Under the pieces are notes generated by a model. That model ran no database searches. It saw only the letters and a program-made list of their open reading frames with translations, and was not told the DNA's origin. The translations under genes and the position numbers were made by a program. A stretch of DNA of 64,000 nt, taken from Agrostemma githago (Eukaryota > Streptophyta > Magnoliopsida > Caryophyllales > Caryophyllaceae). This document shows, in pieces, positions 1-10,156 of the stretch; position 1 is the first letter of the stretch; every line of letters starts with the position of its first letter. Location: positions 3,820,586 to 3,884,585 of the forward strand of contig OY288243.1 in assembly GCA_958450325.1 (NCBI GenBank), written 5' to 3'.

Positions 1-877
1 CATATGTCGGCATGCTATGTTTTGACAACTTTGTAATGAACTGACTATTTTAAACCGATTCTACTCGGACCTACGCCTGTCCGGTTACAGCCAGTAACAG
101 AACCAGCTCCAACCCCACCAAAAAAAAAGAAGCACTCTTATCCTTGTACCCAGACGAGCCACTGTGCACCGCTGATAACAAAAAAAAACGCCTCTAAGAA
201 CCAACCCCAGCCTTTACAGAAAATAACCCTATGTAAGGACGATGATAGTTCTGGTGGTGTAAATCGTATCAGAGATGCCCATAGGTTGCCCATAAGCAAT
301 ACGTTGCTCAGAAAATGGTCAGGTGCACCCTGCAAACTGGTTTCCTTCTCCGTAGGCAGCTACCACTGCCATCAGCGCTGCAGCAGAACAACCTGATGGT
401 ATCATGCCCCTCATCATGGCAAATGCATAGTTGGCCGGCTCAACATATTTGAGGTGTACGGAACGCCATGTGTGCTTCACACTGTATTGTGACAACTCCA
501 ACTATAAACTGCCGCACGATGCCTGAAGAGCGCTCAAAAGCGTACTCAGCATATCAAATTTACACACCAAAACAGTTGACGCAACATCAGGAAGGTGCAT
601 GCTCCGCTTCATAGGAAACAAGTCTGGCAAAAATAACTACACATTCAAAAAAACGCGAAAAAACAGAACACGAAAAAACACGCAATAAAATCAGAATTAC
701 ATCACTCTTAAAAAACAATAGTTCAATTTGGCAACTGCCTTGAGTTCCACTACAGCACTTAGATACTTATATCACCGTAACAGAAATCCATAAGCCTAAA
801 ACTTCTATTTCATAATCCAACATTGTAATAGAATACACACACATAATCATAGAACGAAAATACATAAGTAGACATAA
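1..877. other. Gene-free stretch
   Basis: I see no convincing gene here. Short open frames exist on the minus strand but lack a recognisable domain or codon pattern. The right part (about 640-870) is A-rich and is probably the 3' untranslated or downstream region of the minus-strand gene that ends at 878. Confidence 0.5.
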
Positions 878-1484
878 TTAGTCAGAACCGTCACACTCAT
901 TCCATATCCACTCGTCAGATTCGTAATTAAGCCGATCTGGCGGCACCTCTTGATCACGTAGGTAGTCTAGCTCTTCATCCATAGTTACTTCATTATATAC
1001 ATGATAATAATGAACAGAATCACGTGCAGTGAAGACTCGTCCCGCTCCGGATAGTAGATCAAGCAAGGTTTGATAGTTTATAACACCGAACAATCGCCTG
1101 ACCATTTCTGTAACTTCAGACCTTAATTTGCGCCGTTCTTCGGCTTTTGCACTCGCTGAATCTGAAAACACATAGACAAACAGCTAAACAACACTTCCCA
1201 TGTTCGATGTTTTACTATGCTCCCTAAAAGTATAACGCAATTTAATACCAGCAGCACATATTACCTGATGTCGCGTTAGTCAAAGTAGGCGGGCTCAACA
1301 CAGCATCTGCATTCCCAGAAATGATGGAGCTCAGCATCGTCAACGGAGGTTCACAGTGTACCATATTCATGTACACGGCTTCAGGCATAACGATGTTCAA
1401 ACGTTCAACAAAGCGAGGAGCATGATCTCTTATCATATCAATTTCCCGCTGATACTCTCGAACTTGGTCATCCCATACTGTCAT
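878..1484 (-). CDS. Unrecognised two-exon gene (possibly partial)
   Basis: Two minus-strand open frames join cleanly. Exon 1 runs 1484-1265 and exon 2 runs 1161-878. The donor (CAG|GTAATA) and acceptor (TTTTCAG|ATTC) are good, and the reading frame is kept through the 103-bp intron, giving 167 residues from the ATG at 1484. The frame stays open upstream of that ATG for about 20 codons, to a TAG near 1535 that lies beside a possible AG acceptor. The true gene may therefore have another 5' exon. The product is charged and partly helical, with a Glu/Asp-rich end (ESDEWIWNECDGSD) and a leucine-rich middle. I do not recognise a family. It lies just upstream of an XS-domain gene pointing the opposite way and may belong to the same repeat-derived gene set. 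Confidence 0.5.
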
Positions 1485-1755
1485 TTCCTCCAAACTCTTT
1501 CGCGATGCAGTACAATTACCCCAAGAGAAAACAAACTAATTCCCCTGTTATTAGCAATAAACTATTCAGATAGGTAGGAAGTTGCTATGTCTCATATAAA
1601 TGAACCCTTTTATATCTGATTGCGATAGTCTGAGAGGTAGGGCCAAATATTATTAGTTTTTCAAAATTAAAATCCCAACACTAAATTCAAATTCAATCAC
1701 TCACCATACAAAGCCACATATGCAAACAGTTCAGACGGTATAATAAATCTATTAC

Positions 1756-1915
1756 TCCCTCCGTCCCACAATGATTGACCCACTATTATTTAGATGCGGA
1801 AATTAAATTACTAAATGGATACATCATACACCCAACAACCCACTCTAATTTACCCAAGTACTATTTAAATCTCTCACATTTTAACAAGAGTGGGTAAATC
1901 GTTGTAGAGAAAGTA
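1756..1915. mobile_element. Degenerate Stowaway-like MITE
   Basis: The left end reads CTCCCTCCGTCCCACAATGA after a TA, the usual Stowaway (Tc1/mariner) terminus. The right side, read in reverse, has a related but eroded end (ACAACGATTTACCCAC against ACAATGATTGACCCAC). The right boundary is approximate. Confidence 0.45.
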
Positions 1916-2686
1916 CTCTTCTTAGTCGGATAACAACATGTAGTGTATTGTTATCGTTATTGTTTTAGGCAAACTTACTGCGCACATATAACTATCCACT
2001 TATATACGTCAAATCAATGATGTAATCAGAAGTTCCAAATTGAAGATCCATACATTTTAAAAACTCTAGATTGAGAAAACACTAATCAGTGGATATCTTA
2101 AATTCAAGAACCCTAATACTCCTCACCTATATATCAAACAAATTCACTCAAATTTGTACAAGAGCATGTCGGATCATCCAGATTATCAGATGTCCTAACT
2201 TGAAAACCCAATAAATTTTAGAACCCCTAAATCATCAATTGTCCTAAATCGAGAAGCCCTATTACTCCTCACTCAAATTAATTGATGAAATAAAGTAGAA
2301 TCGTACAAGAACAATGTCGGATTATCGACATGACCAGATCAATGATGTATCACCAATAATAATACATTATTCAAACGCAGTAATACACATGCCTCACTGG
2401 GTCACTGTGCCACATTCACGAGATGGCTCCTTGGAACTCATGATAATGAAGTGTGGTCATTTCCCGGATAGTCCCTTCACCCTCATGCCAGGTCTGCATG
2501 CATAGTCTTTTCAATGGCATGCATTGTCACTTTCCCGTATGTTGACCAGTCAATGGCACAGGTTGTGAACCACCACTACAAGTAGACTAAGATGCACGTA
2601 TCTGCAACTCCACAGGCGTACAAAACCCAACCCAAAACATTGGCTTATCTAATACGAAGTGCAAACTATCCCGCCCACTGAGAAAC

Positions 2687-3295
2687 ATGAGCAGCACAAA
2701 CACCAGAAACGCAGGCAAGGGGAAGGGCGTCATGCATAGGAAAAGAGACTCAGGGGAGGGGGAGGCAGGGGATGGTCCAAACATACCCAAAATACCCAGG
2801 AATGTAACTTGCAGCGACCCACTCATAGAATACCTTTATCCTGCCCAATGCATAATTGAAAACATGCCATACAACGTTGAAGAAAATATCGTGACAAGTA
2901 GGAGTCTTGCCTCACTAAGGAATTGCCTACTTTGCCTGGGATACCCAGTATCAAAGGTTGAGTCAGTGTGGAGGGGTCCAGTTTTTCAAAAAGCGGCCGT
3001 GGTGCGCTTTAACAGTGGGACTGCTAATTATGTGAATGCCTTTAAGCTAGAATATGCCTTTCAGAAGAAGGGAAGAGGAAAGGACCAGTTTACGAGGCAG
3101 TCCAACCCTACTGAGGGGCCGTATCTATGGGTGGGTACGAGGGCTGACCAATATTATCTGCGGAAAGAGGCTGACTACGACATGGTACCTATATCGCAAA
3201 AGGGTTTTGGTATTTCTGCCGCGTTTGCCATAAACGAATGCCATTACGAGAACATCATGGAATCGTTAAGGGAGCTTTACCCGTCTTTCTACTAA
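2687..3295 (+). CDS. Stand-alone XS-domain protein (copy A)
   Basis: Intronless, 202 residues. The first about 45 residues are basic and disordered (Gly, Lys, Arg, Glu). The rest matches an XS domain, the RNA-binding fold first named from rice gene X and Arabidopsis SGS3 and shared with FDM/IDN2 proteins. Seen here are a hydrophobic opening strand (QCIIENMPYN), a Ser-rich stretch followed by LRNCLLCLGY, the central AAVVRFNSG strand, AFKLEYAFQKKGRGKDQF, and GPYLWVGTRADQYYLRK in place of the usual YgWvAraDDY. Unlike SGS3 and FDM proteins it has no zinc finger, coiled coil or XH domain, so it is a single-domain form. It aligns along its length with the minus-strand gene at 10944-11450, including the shared end (LRELYPSFY against LASKYPRFY). 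A role in small-RNA pathways is inference from the family. Confidence 0.65.
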   Translation: MSSTNTRNAGKGKGVMHRKRDSGEGEAGDGPNIPKIPRNVTCSDPLIEYLYPAQCIIENMPYNVEENIVTSRSLASLRNCLLCLGYPVSKVESVWRGPVFQKAAVVRFNSGTANYVNAFKLEYAFQKKGRGKDQFTRQSNPTEGPYLWVGTRADQYYLRKEADYDMVPISQKGFGISAAFAINECHYENIMESLRELYPSFY

Positions 3296-3662
3296 GTCGC
3301 CTCTGGTGCAATAGTGGCCGTATCTCAGAGTGTACCGATGGCTGACAATTAGGTTCAATAAGTCGCTTCCGGCTGGTTGCCAATTTCCTGTCATTTGTGG
3401 TCCTTACTTGTATGTGGTTACTTTGGCGTCACTGCTGTTGTGTTTCATTATCTGTATGCAATCATTTACAAAAGTTTCATTTTTTTTGCTATTGTGTCCC
3501 AATCTAACTATAGGACACAAACGTGCAAAGCCGCCGATCCAGAAACAAAGACCAAACCTGTGGCGAGTACATTTTGTGCAGAATGTAGATAGCTGACTTA
3601 CACCGGGTTGAGGTATATGAAAGGGCTAAAATATTATTCACCATACAACCAATAATTTAGGA

Positions 3663-3671
3663 TTAATATTT
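3663..3671. repeat. Target site duplication of the MULE, left copy
   Basis: TTAATATTT, repeated exactly at 9172-9180 on the other side of the element. Nine bases is the Mutator hallmark. Confidence 0.93.
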
Positions 3672-3820
3672 CGGATATTTCCCATGGTACCCTTGAGCTT
3701 TGACAGATTACACATGGTACCCCTTATTTTAAGTTTGTTCCTGCGGTAACCTCGTGGTTTGTGTATTAGTGCTCGTGGTACCCCTGCTCAAATTTCTGTC
3801 ATAACCCCGTCAAACTTTTT
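3672..3820 (+). repeat. Left terminal inverted repeat of the MULE
   Basis: Matches the reverse complement of 9024-9171 from the first base (CGGAWATTTCCCAYGGTA) to the poly-T run near 3820 (GTCATAACCCCGTCAAAC against GTTATAACTCCGTCAAAC). It contains several spaced copies of a GGTACCC core, which are candidate transposase-binding sites and may act as the promoter for the plus-strand gene. Confidence 0.9.
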
Positions 3821-3917
3821 TTTTTTTAATTTAATCCTACTTGATTAGTGATTAATTAATTTTGAAGGAAAGGTTAGTTAGAGTAATTAACAAACTTTAA
3901 GTAAAAATAGTTGAAAA

Positions 3918-4045
3918 ATGAAGGATTGCCCATGGTACCCTTGTGTTTTCAATTGTTTACCCATGGTACCCCTGTGTTTTCAGTTCTTTACCCATGGTAC
4001 CCCTATGTTTTCAGGTTTTTGCCCACGGTACCCCTGGGTGATTTA
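3918..4045 (+). repeat. Four tandem ~32-bp copies of a terminal-repeat motif
   Basis: Four successive units share the form CCCATGGTACCCCTGTGTTT followed by TCAGTTCTTTA-like spacer, starting near 3929, 3961, 3991 and 4021. The core is the same GGTACCC motif found in the terminal repeats, so the array looks like an amplified internal set of those sites just upstream of the small gene. Confidence 0.8.
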
Positions 4046-4083
4046 TAACGAGTATCTTAGTAAACTAGCCGTTAGTGATTTGC

Positions 4084-4091
4084 CTATAAAT
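4084..4091 (+). promoter_or_regulatory. Candidate TATA box of the small MULE gene
   Basis: TATAAATA-type sequence (CCTATAAATACC) about 55 bases upstream of the ATG at 4144, a spacing typical of plant promoters. Confidence 0.5.
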
Positions 4092-4143
4092 ACCAAACAC
4101 AATAGCACAATAAAAGTAGAACATATATACTTCATTTCACACA

Positions 4144-4518
4144 ATGTCATTTTCATCTCATTCATCTCTTTCAAGAGGAGTCAATGTAGAGAATAAATCA
4201 TGCCCGAGATGCAATATAAGAACAAATATACGAGCATCTGGTCCTACTGCAGCAAATCCATTTAAGCTATATTACAAGTGCGATGAATGTGGTTGGTTTC
4301 AGTGGTGCAAAGTTAGAATGGAAGATAATGGTAGTCATGAAGTAGTTGATCAAGTGCCTAACCATCAAGAATTGAAGAAGAAGATGAAGAAACAAATGGA
4401 GATAATTCTTGACATCAATAGGAAATTGGATGCTATGTCAAAGTTGTTAAATTTTTGTATAATAGTTGGTGTGCTCATGTATTTGATTCTACTTTTGGTT
4501 GTGGTCAATAAAATATAA
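4144..4518 (+). CDS. MULE accessory protein: zinc finger, coiled coil and membrane segment
   Basis: 124 residues, intronless. Residues 20-55 form a GRF-type zinc-binding region with CPRC (20-23) and CDEC (46-49), plus a further Cys at 55 in WFQWC. GRF fingers bind single-stranded nucleic acid in other proteins. Residues about 75-102 are Lys/Glu/Leu-rich and likely helical or coiled coil. Residues about 103-121 are a strongly hydrophobic single membrane span (CIIVGVLMYLILLLVVV) at the C-terminus, as in tail-anchored proteins. The gene lies inside the MULE, reads inward from the left terminal repeat, and converges on the transposase, so it holds the place of mudrB in MuDR. It is not visibly related to MURB by sequence. 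A membrane-anchored product for a DNA transposon is odd. Its job in transposition is unknown. Confidence 0.8.
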   Translation: MSFSSHSSLSRGVNVENKSCPRCNIRTNIRASGPTAANPFKLYYKCDECGWFQWCKVRMEDNGSHEVVDQVPNHQELKKKMKKQMEIILDINRKLDAMSKLLNFCIIVGVLMYLILLLVVVNKI

Positions 4519-5017
4519 CGTGTGATGAAAACATGTAGTACGGAGTATAATGCAATAAAAGTAAGGAAACGTTACTACTACATATTGCCACAAAGATTGT
4601 TTCTGTGATATAAATCACCAAAAGGAGGGTTGGCCATGTACTAACCTTCAAGTTTTCAAAAACTATAAGCACCACCTGTGCAAACTAAAGGAAGAACATC
4701 ATCTTGTTTGTTCTAAGCATTCCCAAAATATACAGCCAAAATACGCCTAAAACCAAAAGTGACGTGTAAACCATACACCTGTGCATTATGTTCAAAGCAT
4801 GATCTTCTTCCTATATTCTTTAGCTTGTCAAAAGGGTAACATGTAAAGCACCTGTGAAAAACAATTATTTAGTATATATCTATACATCGGACTGCTCACA
4901 GATTACAAAACAACAACATATCAGCACATCAACAGTTCAACACACTTTATTAACACAGTTCGCTAGAGAATTAAAGATTAAAAAGCATTAGTGTGATAAA
5001 AAATGGAAGAGACTTAC
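4519..5017. other. Convergent intergenic region of the MULE
   Basis: About 500 bp between the two facing stop codons. It should hold both transcript ends. AATAAAA follows the first stop (4506-4512 overlaps it). I see no coding sequence. Confidence 0.6.
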
Positions 5018-7858
5018 TTAAGGATTGCTTGTTGATGCTCCATCAGTTCTCGATTTCTTATTCTGACCACTTCCACGAGCAGCTTGACTTTCTTTTGCAG
5101 TTGGCCCACCTTTACAACTTCTAGAGTTATGCCCAACGGTCTTGCATATAGAGCATGTGACGGTTTTTGACCGCTTGCCTTTGCTCGGCTCATCTGGCTT
5201 TCTTTTTCTTTGTCTCGCAGGTCTCCCGATGCTTCTCTCTGGTATAGGTGGTAAGACTCGAGGGAACTGAAATGATGGCCACGCTTCCTTATCAGGAATT
5301 GGGTGCATATGTTCTTTATATGTCAGCTTGTAACAATGTCCTCTATAAAATCCATTCACGTAAGCTGAAGGTTCTTCCTTATTGTGGTATATAGCTCTAC
5401 ATGCATGCTTGCATGGTAAACCAGTAATTTGCCAACCACCACAGACGCAAGTACCCTTAAGAATGTCCACAGGAAACCCTCTATAACCATCGTACACCTC
5501 AAACTCCCCACCTCCAGCTGAGATCACCATACACTGTCGACTCTGTATGCAATTAGATTCTACTATCTCCTTAGCATATGGTGTAGGTTGTTCCATTTGC
5601 ATAATATCAGCCAACCCCATCCTCTCAGCAAACTTGTCCATGTAATAGGTTCTTATACCTTCCATTAAGGTCAACACAGGCTTCTCTCGTAAGTCATTAA
5701 TTAATGCATTAAAAGACTCCACGAAATTGGAGGTATTATGGTCACAAGCAACCTCGGGATCAAATTGATGTTTAGACCATTGTTGAGGAACACTTAAAAG
5801 ATATGCAAGAGCTCCTTGTGAAAGCTTACCAATCTCATTAAGTGCGTTGTTGTAAACGTGAGCAGAAGTGGAGTGAGCTGCTGTCCAAAAGAGGTCGTGA
5901 AAAGCCGGTCCACCCCATTTGTTCTTGAAGTTTGAGTATAAATGTTGTGCACAAATTCTCTTAACGGCTTGTGGGAATTCTTTTTCTAGGGCCCTCTCAA
6001 CCCCTTTCATTCTGTCACTTATGAATGTCCAATCCCATTTCAAGCAACCATATTTCTGGAAAGCTATTTTAAGGTTCCTAAAAAAATAACTCCAAGTTTC
6101 AGTGTTCTCCTTCCCTACAATAGCATAAGCAATCAGAAACAAATTATTGTTCCCATCCAAACCCAAAGCTGACAACAACATTCCCTTATATCTTCCTTTA
6201 AGATGACACCCATCTACACCAATGAGTGGTCTGCAACCTTTCAAAAACCCGACAATCCATGAACTAAAGCTTACGAACATGGATTTGAAGTGTGTTTCAG
6301 CACCATTATTTTGTGGATTATGCCAAGTAATTAAGGACCAAGAACCTGGATTTGTGATCTTAATCATCTCCCCATAAGCAGCTAAACTGTTATAACTCTC
6401 CTCCTCACCTCCAGTTAATAGTGTAGCTGCAGCTATTCTAACCTTGTACATAGTTCTCTTACAAACTTCGATTCCAAAGTTGTTCATCAATAATTGCATC
6501 ATAGACTTAACCGGCATGTTAGGATTAGCCCTCAACTCTGTCTGAAGCTTCTTAGCCATCCAAGGTACAGTGGCCATGGGATTTTTCTTCACATTAAAGC
6601 ACTCTTTATGAACTCCTAAGATAGTCTTGATAGCCCATGTCATCTTATCAGGCAAGCACGATGCATGAATCGTCCAAGTACACTCCCTTCCACTACACTC
6701 AGCTCTATATCTATACTTCTCAGACTTCAAAACCACAACACTAAACCCTTCCTGCACACAGTTTTCAGATAAAACCAATAAGAACTCCGCTTTTGACATA
6801 AACATCAACCACGGCTTCAAAACAATTTCACCCCATCTTTTAGGTGTATACATTTTGCCATTTTTGTACACACTCTTCAATTGTTCATCACCTTGAGGAT
6901 CATCATTCAGCCCATTAACATCAATGTCAAAAGGATGAGTGCCTTCACTTAACTCCTCTTCCTCATCACTAACATCATCAACCATGCTTTGATCCTCGTC
7001 ACCATCACTAATGTCCTCCTCCTCACTACAAAGAAAGTCCTCATCTACACTCTCATCCTCATCCTCTTCACTCTCAATAGTCACACCTTCAAGTCTTTTT
7101 ATATTTCTCTTAGGTCTTTCTACACTATCATCACCTTCAACACCCACATTTCTATCTTTTTTTGGAACATAGACCCCTTTTCTCCTAGCAGTAGTTTTAG
7201 GTAACTTTTTTTTGGATTGGAGGTCATTTGATTGATTATGGGTATGGTTTGGCTCTCTAATAACTTGAGATGGCTCTGTGAAAAACCTATTAGAAGTGGG
7301 ACATTGTGACATTGTTTGGGAAGAGTATTGAGATGTAGGTTGTGTTTGAGTTTCATGATCAGATGGTTCTTCAATGGGATGTTCAGTAGGCTGCTCAGTG
7401 GGCTGTTTTGTGGGCTGCTCAGTGGGCTGTTTTGTGGACTGTGTAGTAGGCTGCTCAGACGATTGTGCAGTAGGCTGTTGAAGGGGTTGTTCAGTGGTCT
7501 CTTGTGAGGTGTAAACTCTAAACCATTCTGTGTGATTAGTCTCCAAGTTTACCACCGGAACCTCGATGGACAATGGAAATATTTCTTCACTCTCCCTCTC
7601 CACCCTTCTCCTCTCTTCTTCCTCCCTCTGTTTTTTTTCTTCTTCCTCTCTTTGCCTTTTTTTCAGCTCCATGGAGATTTGGAATTCTTTTATAGGATTT
7701 GTTGTTTTTTCCAACCAAACCTTAATGGTGTCTAAACCTCTAAAATCAGCAAACATCTTCATCAAATCCTTATCGCTTTTAATGTACATCTTACCCCCCA
7801 CACCTTTATAATAGAGATTGTATACTTTGGGTATCAGCACATTTTGTTGTTGAGCCAT
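5018..7858 (-). CDS. MuDR-family transposase
   Basis: 946 residues in one open frame. Order of parts: an N-terminal PB1-like region (about 1-60), a long acidic, Gln/Thr-Pro-rich low-complexity region with a repeated EQPT/KQPT stretch (about 125-175) and acidic runs (about 265-315), a MuDR DNA-binding region with Cys residues (about 360-450), the MULE DDE domain with Asp in LIGVDGCHLKG (about 549), Asp in FISDRMKG (about 614) and Glu in NFVESFNALI (about 713), the CAQHLYSNFKNKW motif, a SWIM finger (CVCGG...LPCKHAC, about 803-822) and a CX2CX4HX4C knuckle (CSICKTVGHNSRSC, about 901-914). All catalytic residues are present. Transcription starts from the right terminal repeat. The ATG used is the first in this frame. 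A separate short frame upstream (7882-7971) may be a lost N-terminal part. Confidence 0.93.
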   Translation of the reverse strand: MAQQQNVLIPKVYNLYYKGVGGKMYIKSDKDLMKMFADFRGLDTIKVWLEKTTNPIKEFQISMELKKRQREEEEKKQREEEERRRVERESEEIFPLSIEVPVVNLETNHTEWFRVYTSQETTEQPLQQPTAQSSEQPTTQSTKQPTEQPTKQPTEQPTEHPIEEPSDHETQTQPTSQYSSQTMSQCPTSNRFFTEPSQVIREPNHTHNQSNDLQSKKKLPKTTARRKGVYVPKKDRNVGVEGDDSVERPKRNIKRLEGVTIESEEDEDESVDEDFLCSEEEDISDGDEDQSMVDDVSDEEEELSEGTHPFDIDVNGLNDDPQGDEQLKSVYKNGKMYTPKRWGEIVLKPWLMFMSKAEFLLVLSENCVQEGFSVVVLKSEKYRYRAECSGRECTWTIHASCLPDKMTWAIKTILGVHKECFNVKKNPMATVPWMAKKLQTELRANPNMPVKSMMQLLMNNFGIEVCKRTMYKVRIAAATLLTGGEEESYNSLAAYGEMIKITNPGSWSLITWHNPQNNGAETHFKSMFVSFSSWIVGFLKGCRPLIGVDGCHLKGRYKGMLLSALGLDGNNNLFLIAYAIVGKENTETWSYFFRNLKIAFQKYGCLKWDWTFISDRMKGVERALEKEFPQAVKRICAQHLYSNFKNKWGGPAFHDLFWTAAHSTSAHVYNNALNEIGKLSQGALAYLLSVPQQWSKHQFDPEVACDHNTSNFVESFNALINDLREKPVLTLMEGIRTYYMDKFAERMGLADIMQMEQPTPYAKEIVESNCIQSRQCMVISAGGGEFEVYDGYRGFPVDILKGTCVCGGWQITGLPCKHACRAIYHNKEEPSAYVNGFYRGHCYKLTYKEHMHPIPDKEAWPSFQFPRVLPPIPERSIGRPARQRKRKPDEPSKGKRSKTVTCSICKTVGHNSRSCKGGPTAKESQAARGSGQNKKSRTDGASTSNP

Positions 7859-7881
7859 AGCATCGAGGTCACCAATTATGT

Positions 7882-7971
7882 CTAATAATTGCGCATCAAA
7901 TCAACATCGTAGACAGGATAATCGAATGACTTGTTATCGTAAGTAATTTCCAACCATATTTGAGCTGCCAT
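7882..7971 (-). CDS. Short upstream frame before the MULE transposase
   Basis: A 29-codon frame beginning MAAQIWLEITYDNKSF directly after a good AG acceptor (TAATAG|GATGGC). It ends 23 bases before the transposase ATG in a different frame. The transposase frame continues upstream of its ATG with plausible residues (LLDIIGDLDA) until this region. This could be an upstream open frame, or the true N-terminus cut off by a one-base shift. Confidence 0.4.
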   Translation of the reverse strand: MAAQIWLEITYDNKSFDYPVYDVDLMRNY

Positions 7972-9023
7972 CCTATTACCACAAAAATAACATGATTAAT
8001 TGAAATTCAATAGACATATAGTAATACCAAGTGACTCAATATGTAATTTTAACATATAGATAAAATTCTCAGGTGAAAGTTTAATGCTTGATTGAAAGTA
8101 ATGAAATCACACAAGTTATTGTACACCCTATTCATGAGTTATAGAGTACCCTACCAACTAAGGACAGCTTGTATAACTAATGACCTAACCTGGTACAATG
8201 ACAAATCAGCGTAGGATGTGCAGTAAATTATTCCAAGATCAGGTGCTAATGGCAATGGGTACATGTTTAAGGGGTCATGTTTTCTTCTGTTCAGAGAATT
8301 AGAGGACCAGTGCACATCACAGTAGTTAAATCCAATAGAAAGCAACTTAAAGTGTGTTTACTACGGAGTGACACGGGCTTTCATTGATAACTCTTCTACG
8401 GAGTAAAGACTTCAATTTGGAGGGATTCCTTGTTAATTGAACTTTTTAATTAGCAACCAAGACTTGTTTTCGTAGCAATTCCATGTAAAGGAACAAATTA
8501 AACCCAATGACCAAACCCAATGAACAAATTAAACAAATGAACAAACCCTAATTTTTAACCCAACACCAATGACCAAATTAAAAGAAGAATGAAAACATAT
8601 ATTCAAATAAAGAGCAAAAGAAGATGAAGATGCAATCAAATAATCCTAATTTTAAACACCACAAATTTATATTTTGTAAACAATGAAAAAGAAGTTATAG
8701 ATTACAAAATACCTTTTCCTGATACAATGAAATACAAGAGAGGGATATTATGTATCGTGATTCATTTTCAGGATGATAATCGGATGATGATGATCGATCA
8801 TGATGATCAAGATGTTTATAGGGTTTGTTTAATTAAGGAAGAAACTGGTTTGGTGGAAAATGGTGGAAGTGTTAAAGTGTTTTAAGTATTTTAGAATTAC
8901 TTGGGTTATTAGTATATGTTAGATTAGTGTTAGTGTTGCTGTGTTGACTAAAAAATAGTCTCCCTAAGTAGTAGTAGTAATAGATTAATGTAGTCGTTAA
9001 GTAGCAAACATGTGTAATTAAAG
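7972..9023. other. MULE 5' leader and intron region
   Basis: Between the transposase start region and the right terminal repeat. A 3' splice site near 7972 (minus strand) implies that much of this is a 5'-UTR intron. It is A-rich with no coding signal. Most bases look unconstrained. Confidence 0.45.
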
Positions 9024-9171
9024 GAAAGTTTGACGGAGTTATAACAGAGAAATGGGTAGGGGTACCACGAACACTAAAACGCAAATCACAGGGTTACCAC
9101 GGGAACAAACTTAAAATGAGGGGTACCATGTGTAATTTGTCAAAGTTCGAGGTTACCGTGGGAAATTTCCG
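9024..9171 (-). repeat. Right terminal inverted repeat of the MULE
   Basis: Reverse complement of 3672-3820 with scattered differences. It ends GGGAAATTTCCG and is followed by the second TTAATATTT copy (9172-9180). It probably contains the transposase promoter. Confidence 0.9.
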
Positions 9172-9180
9172 TTAATATTT

Positions 9181-10148
9181 TGCCTATCAAATTCAGCGAT
9201 TTATCGATACCAGTTCAATTGACTTGTTTTTTCAGTTCGCCTAGGGCTCATATTTATTTTATTAATTTCGTCTACATATTGTCAAAAATTTTGATTAATA
9301 GGGTTCAGGATTAACGACCCATGTGACTTGGGATGATTAACAAAGTATTAATAAGTTTAGTGATCTTAATAATTGATTTCAGGAGCTTGAAGATGAGATT
9401 GAATTCACCAAGGTTTGATTTAGTTCACATTTTTTTGACTTGGTCTGCAACTTAAAATACTTCAATCACAGTATCAAATTTCAGTTTAACTTTCACCCTG
9501 ATCTCGGAATTCACTTCTTCCTGGATTATTGGATATAATAGGTTAACGCGAATTACCATTTGAACACAAACATTGACACCGCCTCCACCCTATTCTAATA
9601 CTTACTGTTGCCGTGGTAGAGGTGCGCATCTGCGACATATCAGAACAATGCACATAGCAAAAACGAGATACACCATGAACTTGCAGATTATACAGATACC
9701 GCGTTCAATACATTACGATAATTCCGCTCCATTATACACATGTATGTAATTGCAGCTTGGTGTACGTAATCGGATTACACATACAACTCGGACTTATTTC
9801 ACTTACCATCCTACCTCTACAATTCGGAGGTAGACCGTGTTGGAATATTTAAGACGCAAACATATACTCCAGATGCTGACATTTGTTACTAAATCGTTAA
9901 GACCGACACAAACCGACCAGCAAAAATTGAAAACGCACACAGAGAAATAGCAGGAAAACTAAAAACATACAAGATTAGTTAACATCCATTACGTCATAGA
10001 AACCAGCCATTCATTACACTAATTGTTGTTCGCAGATAACTTAGTACATACAGACTGAGTACGTTAACATTGTCGACATTCATTACACCCACATGGTGTT
10101 ACTGCTGATTACATGAAAATTTGAACGCAAACTAGGGCGAACAGCCCA
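9181..10148. other. Gene-free stretch between XS genes
   Basis: AT-rich intergenic DNA. Before the MULE and hAT insertions this was part of the spacer between the two convergent XS genes. No open frame with a family signature was seen. Confidence 0.5.
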
Positions 10149-10156
10149 CCTACAAT

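Larger units (their letters stand above)
3672..9171. mobile_element. Complete Mutator-like element (MULE), two convergent genes
   Basis: A 5500-bp element bounded by a perfect 9-bp target duplication and terminal inverted repeats of about 148 bp that begin CGGATATTTCCC / CGGAAATTTCCC. It holds a 946-codon transposase read from the right end (7858-5018, minus) and a small zinc-finger membrane protein read from the left end (4144-4518, plus). The two stop codons face each other across 500 bp. This is the convergent two-gene plan of maize MuDR. The exact target duplication and the open transposase frame suggest a fairly recent insertion. The element separates two XS-domain genes that were neighbours before it landed. 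Confidence 0.93.
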
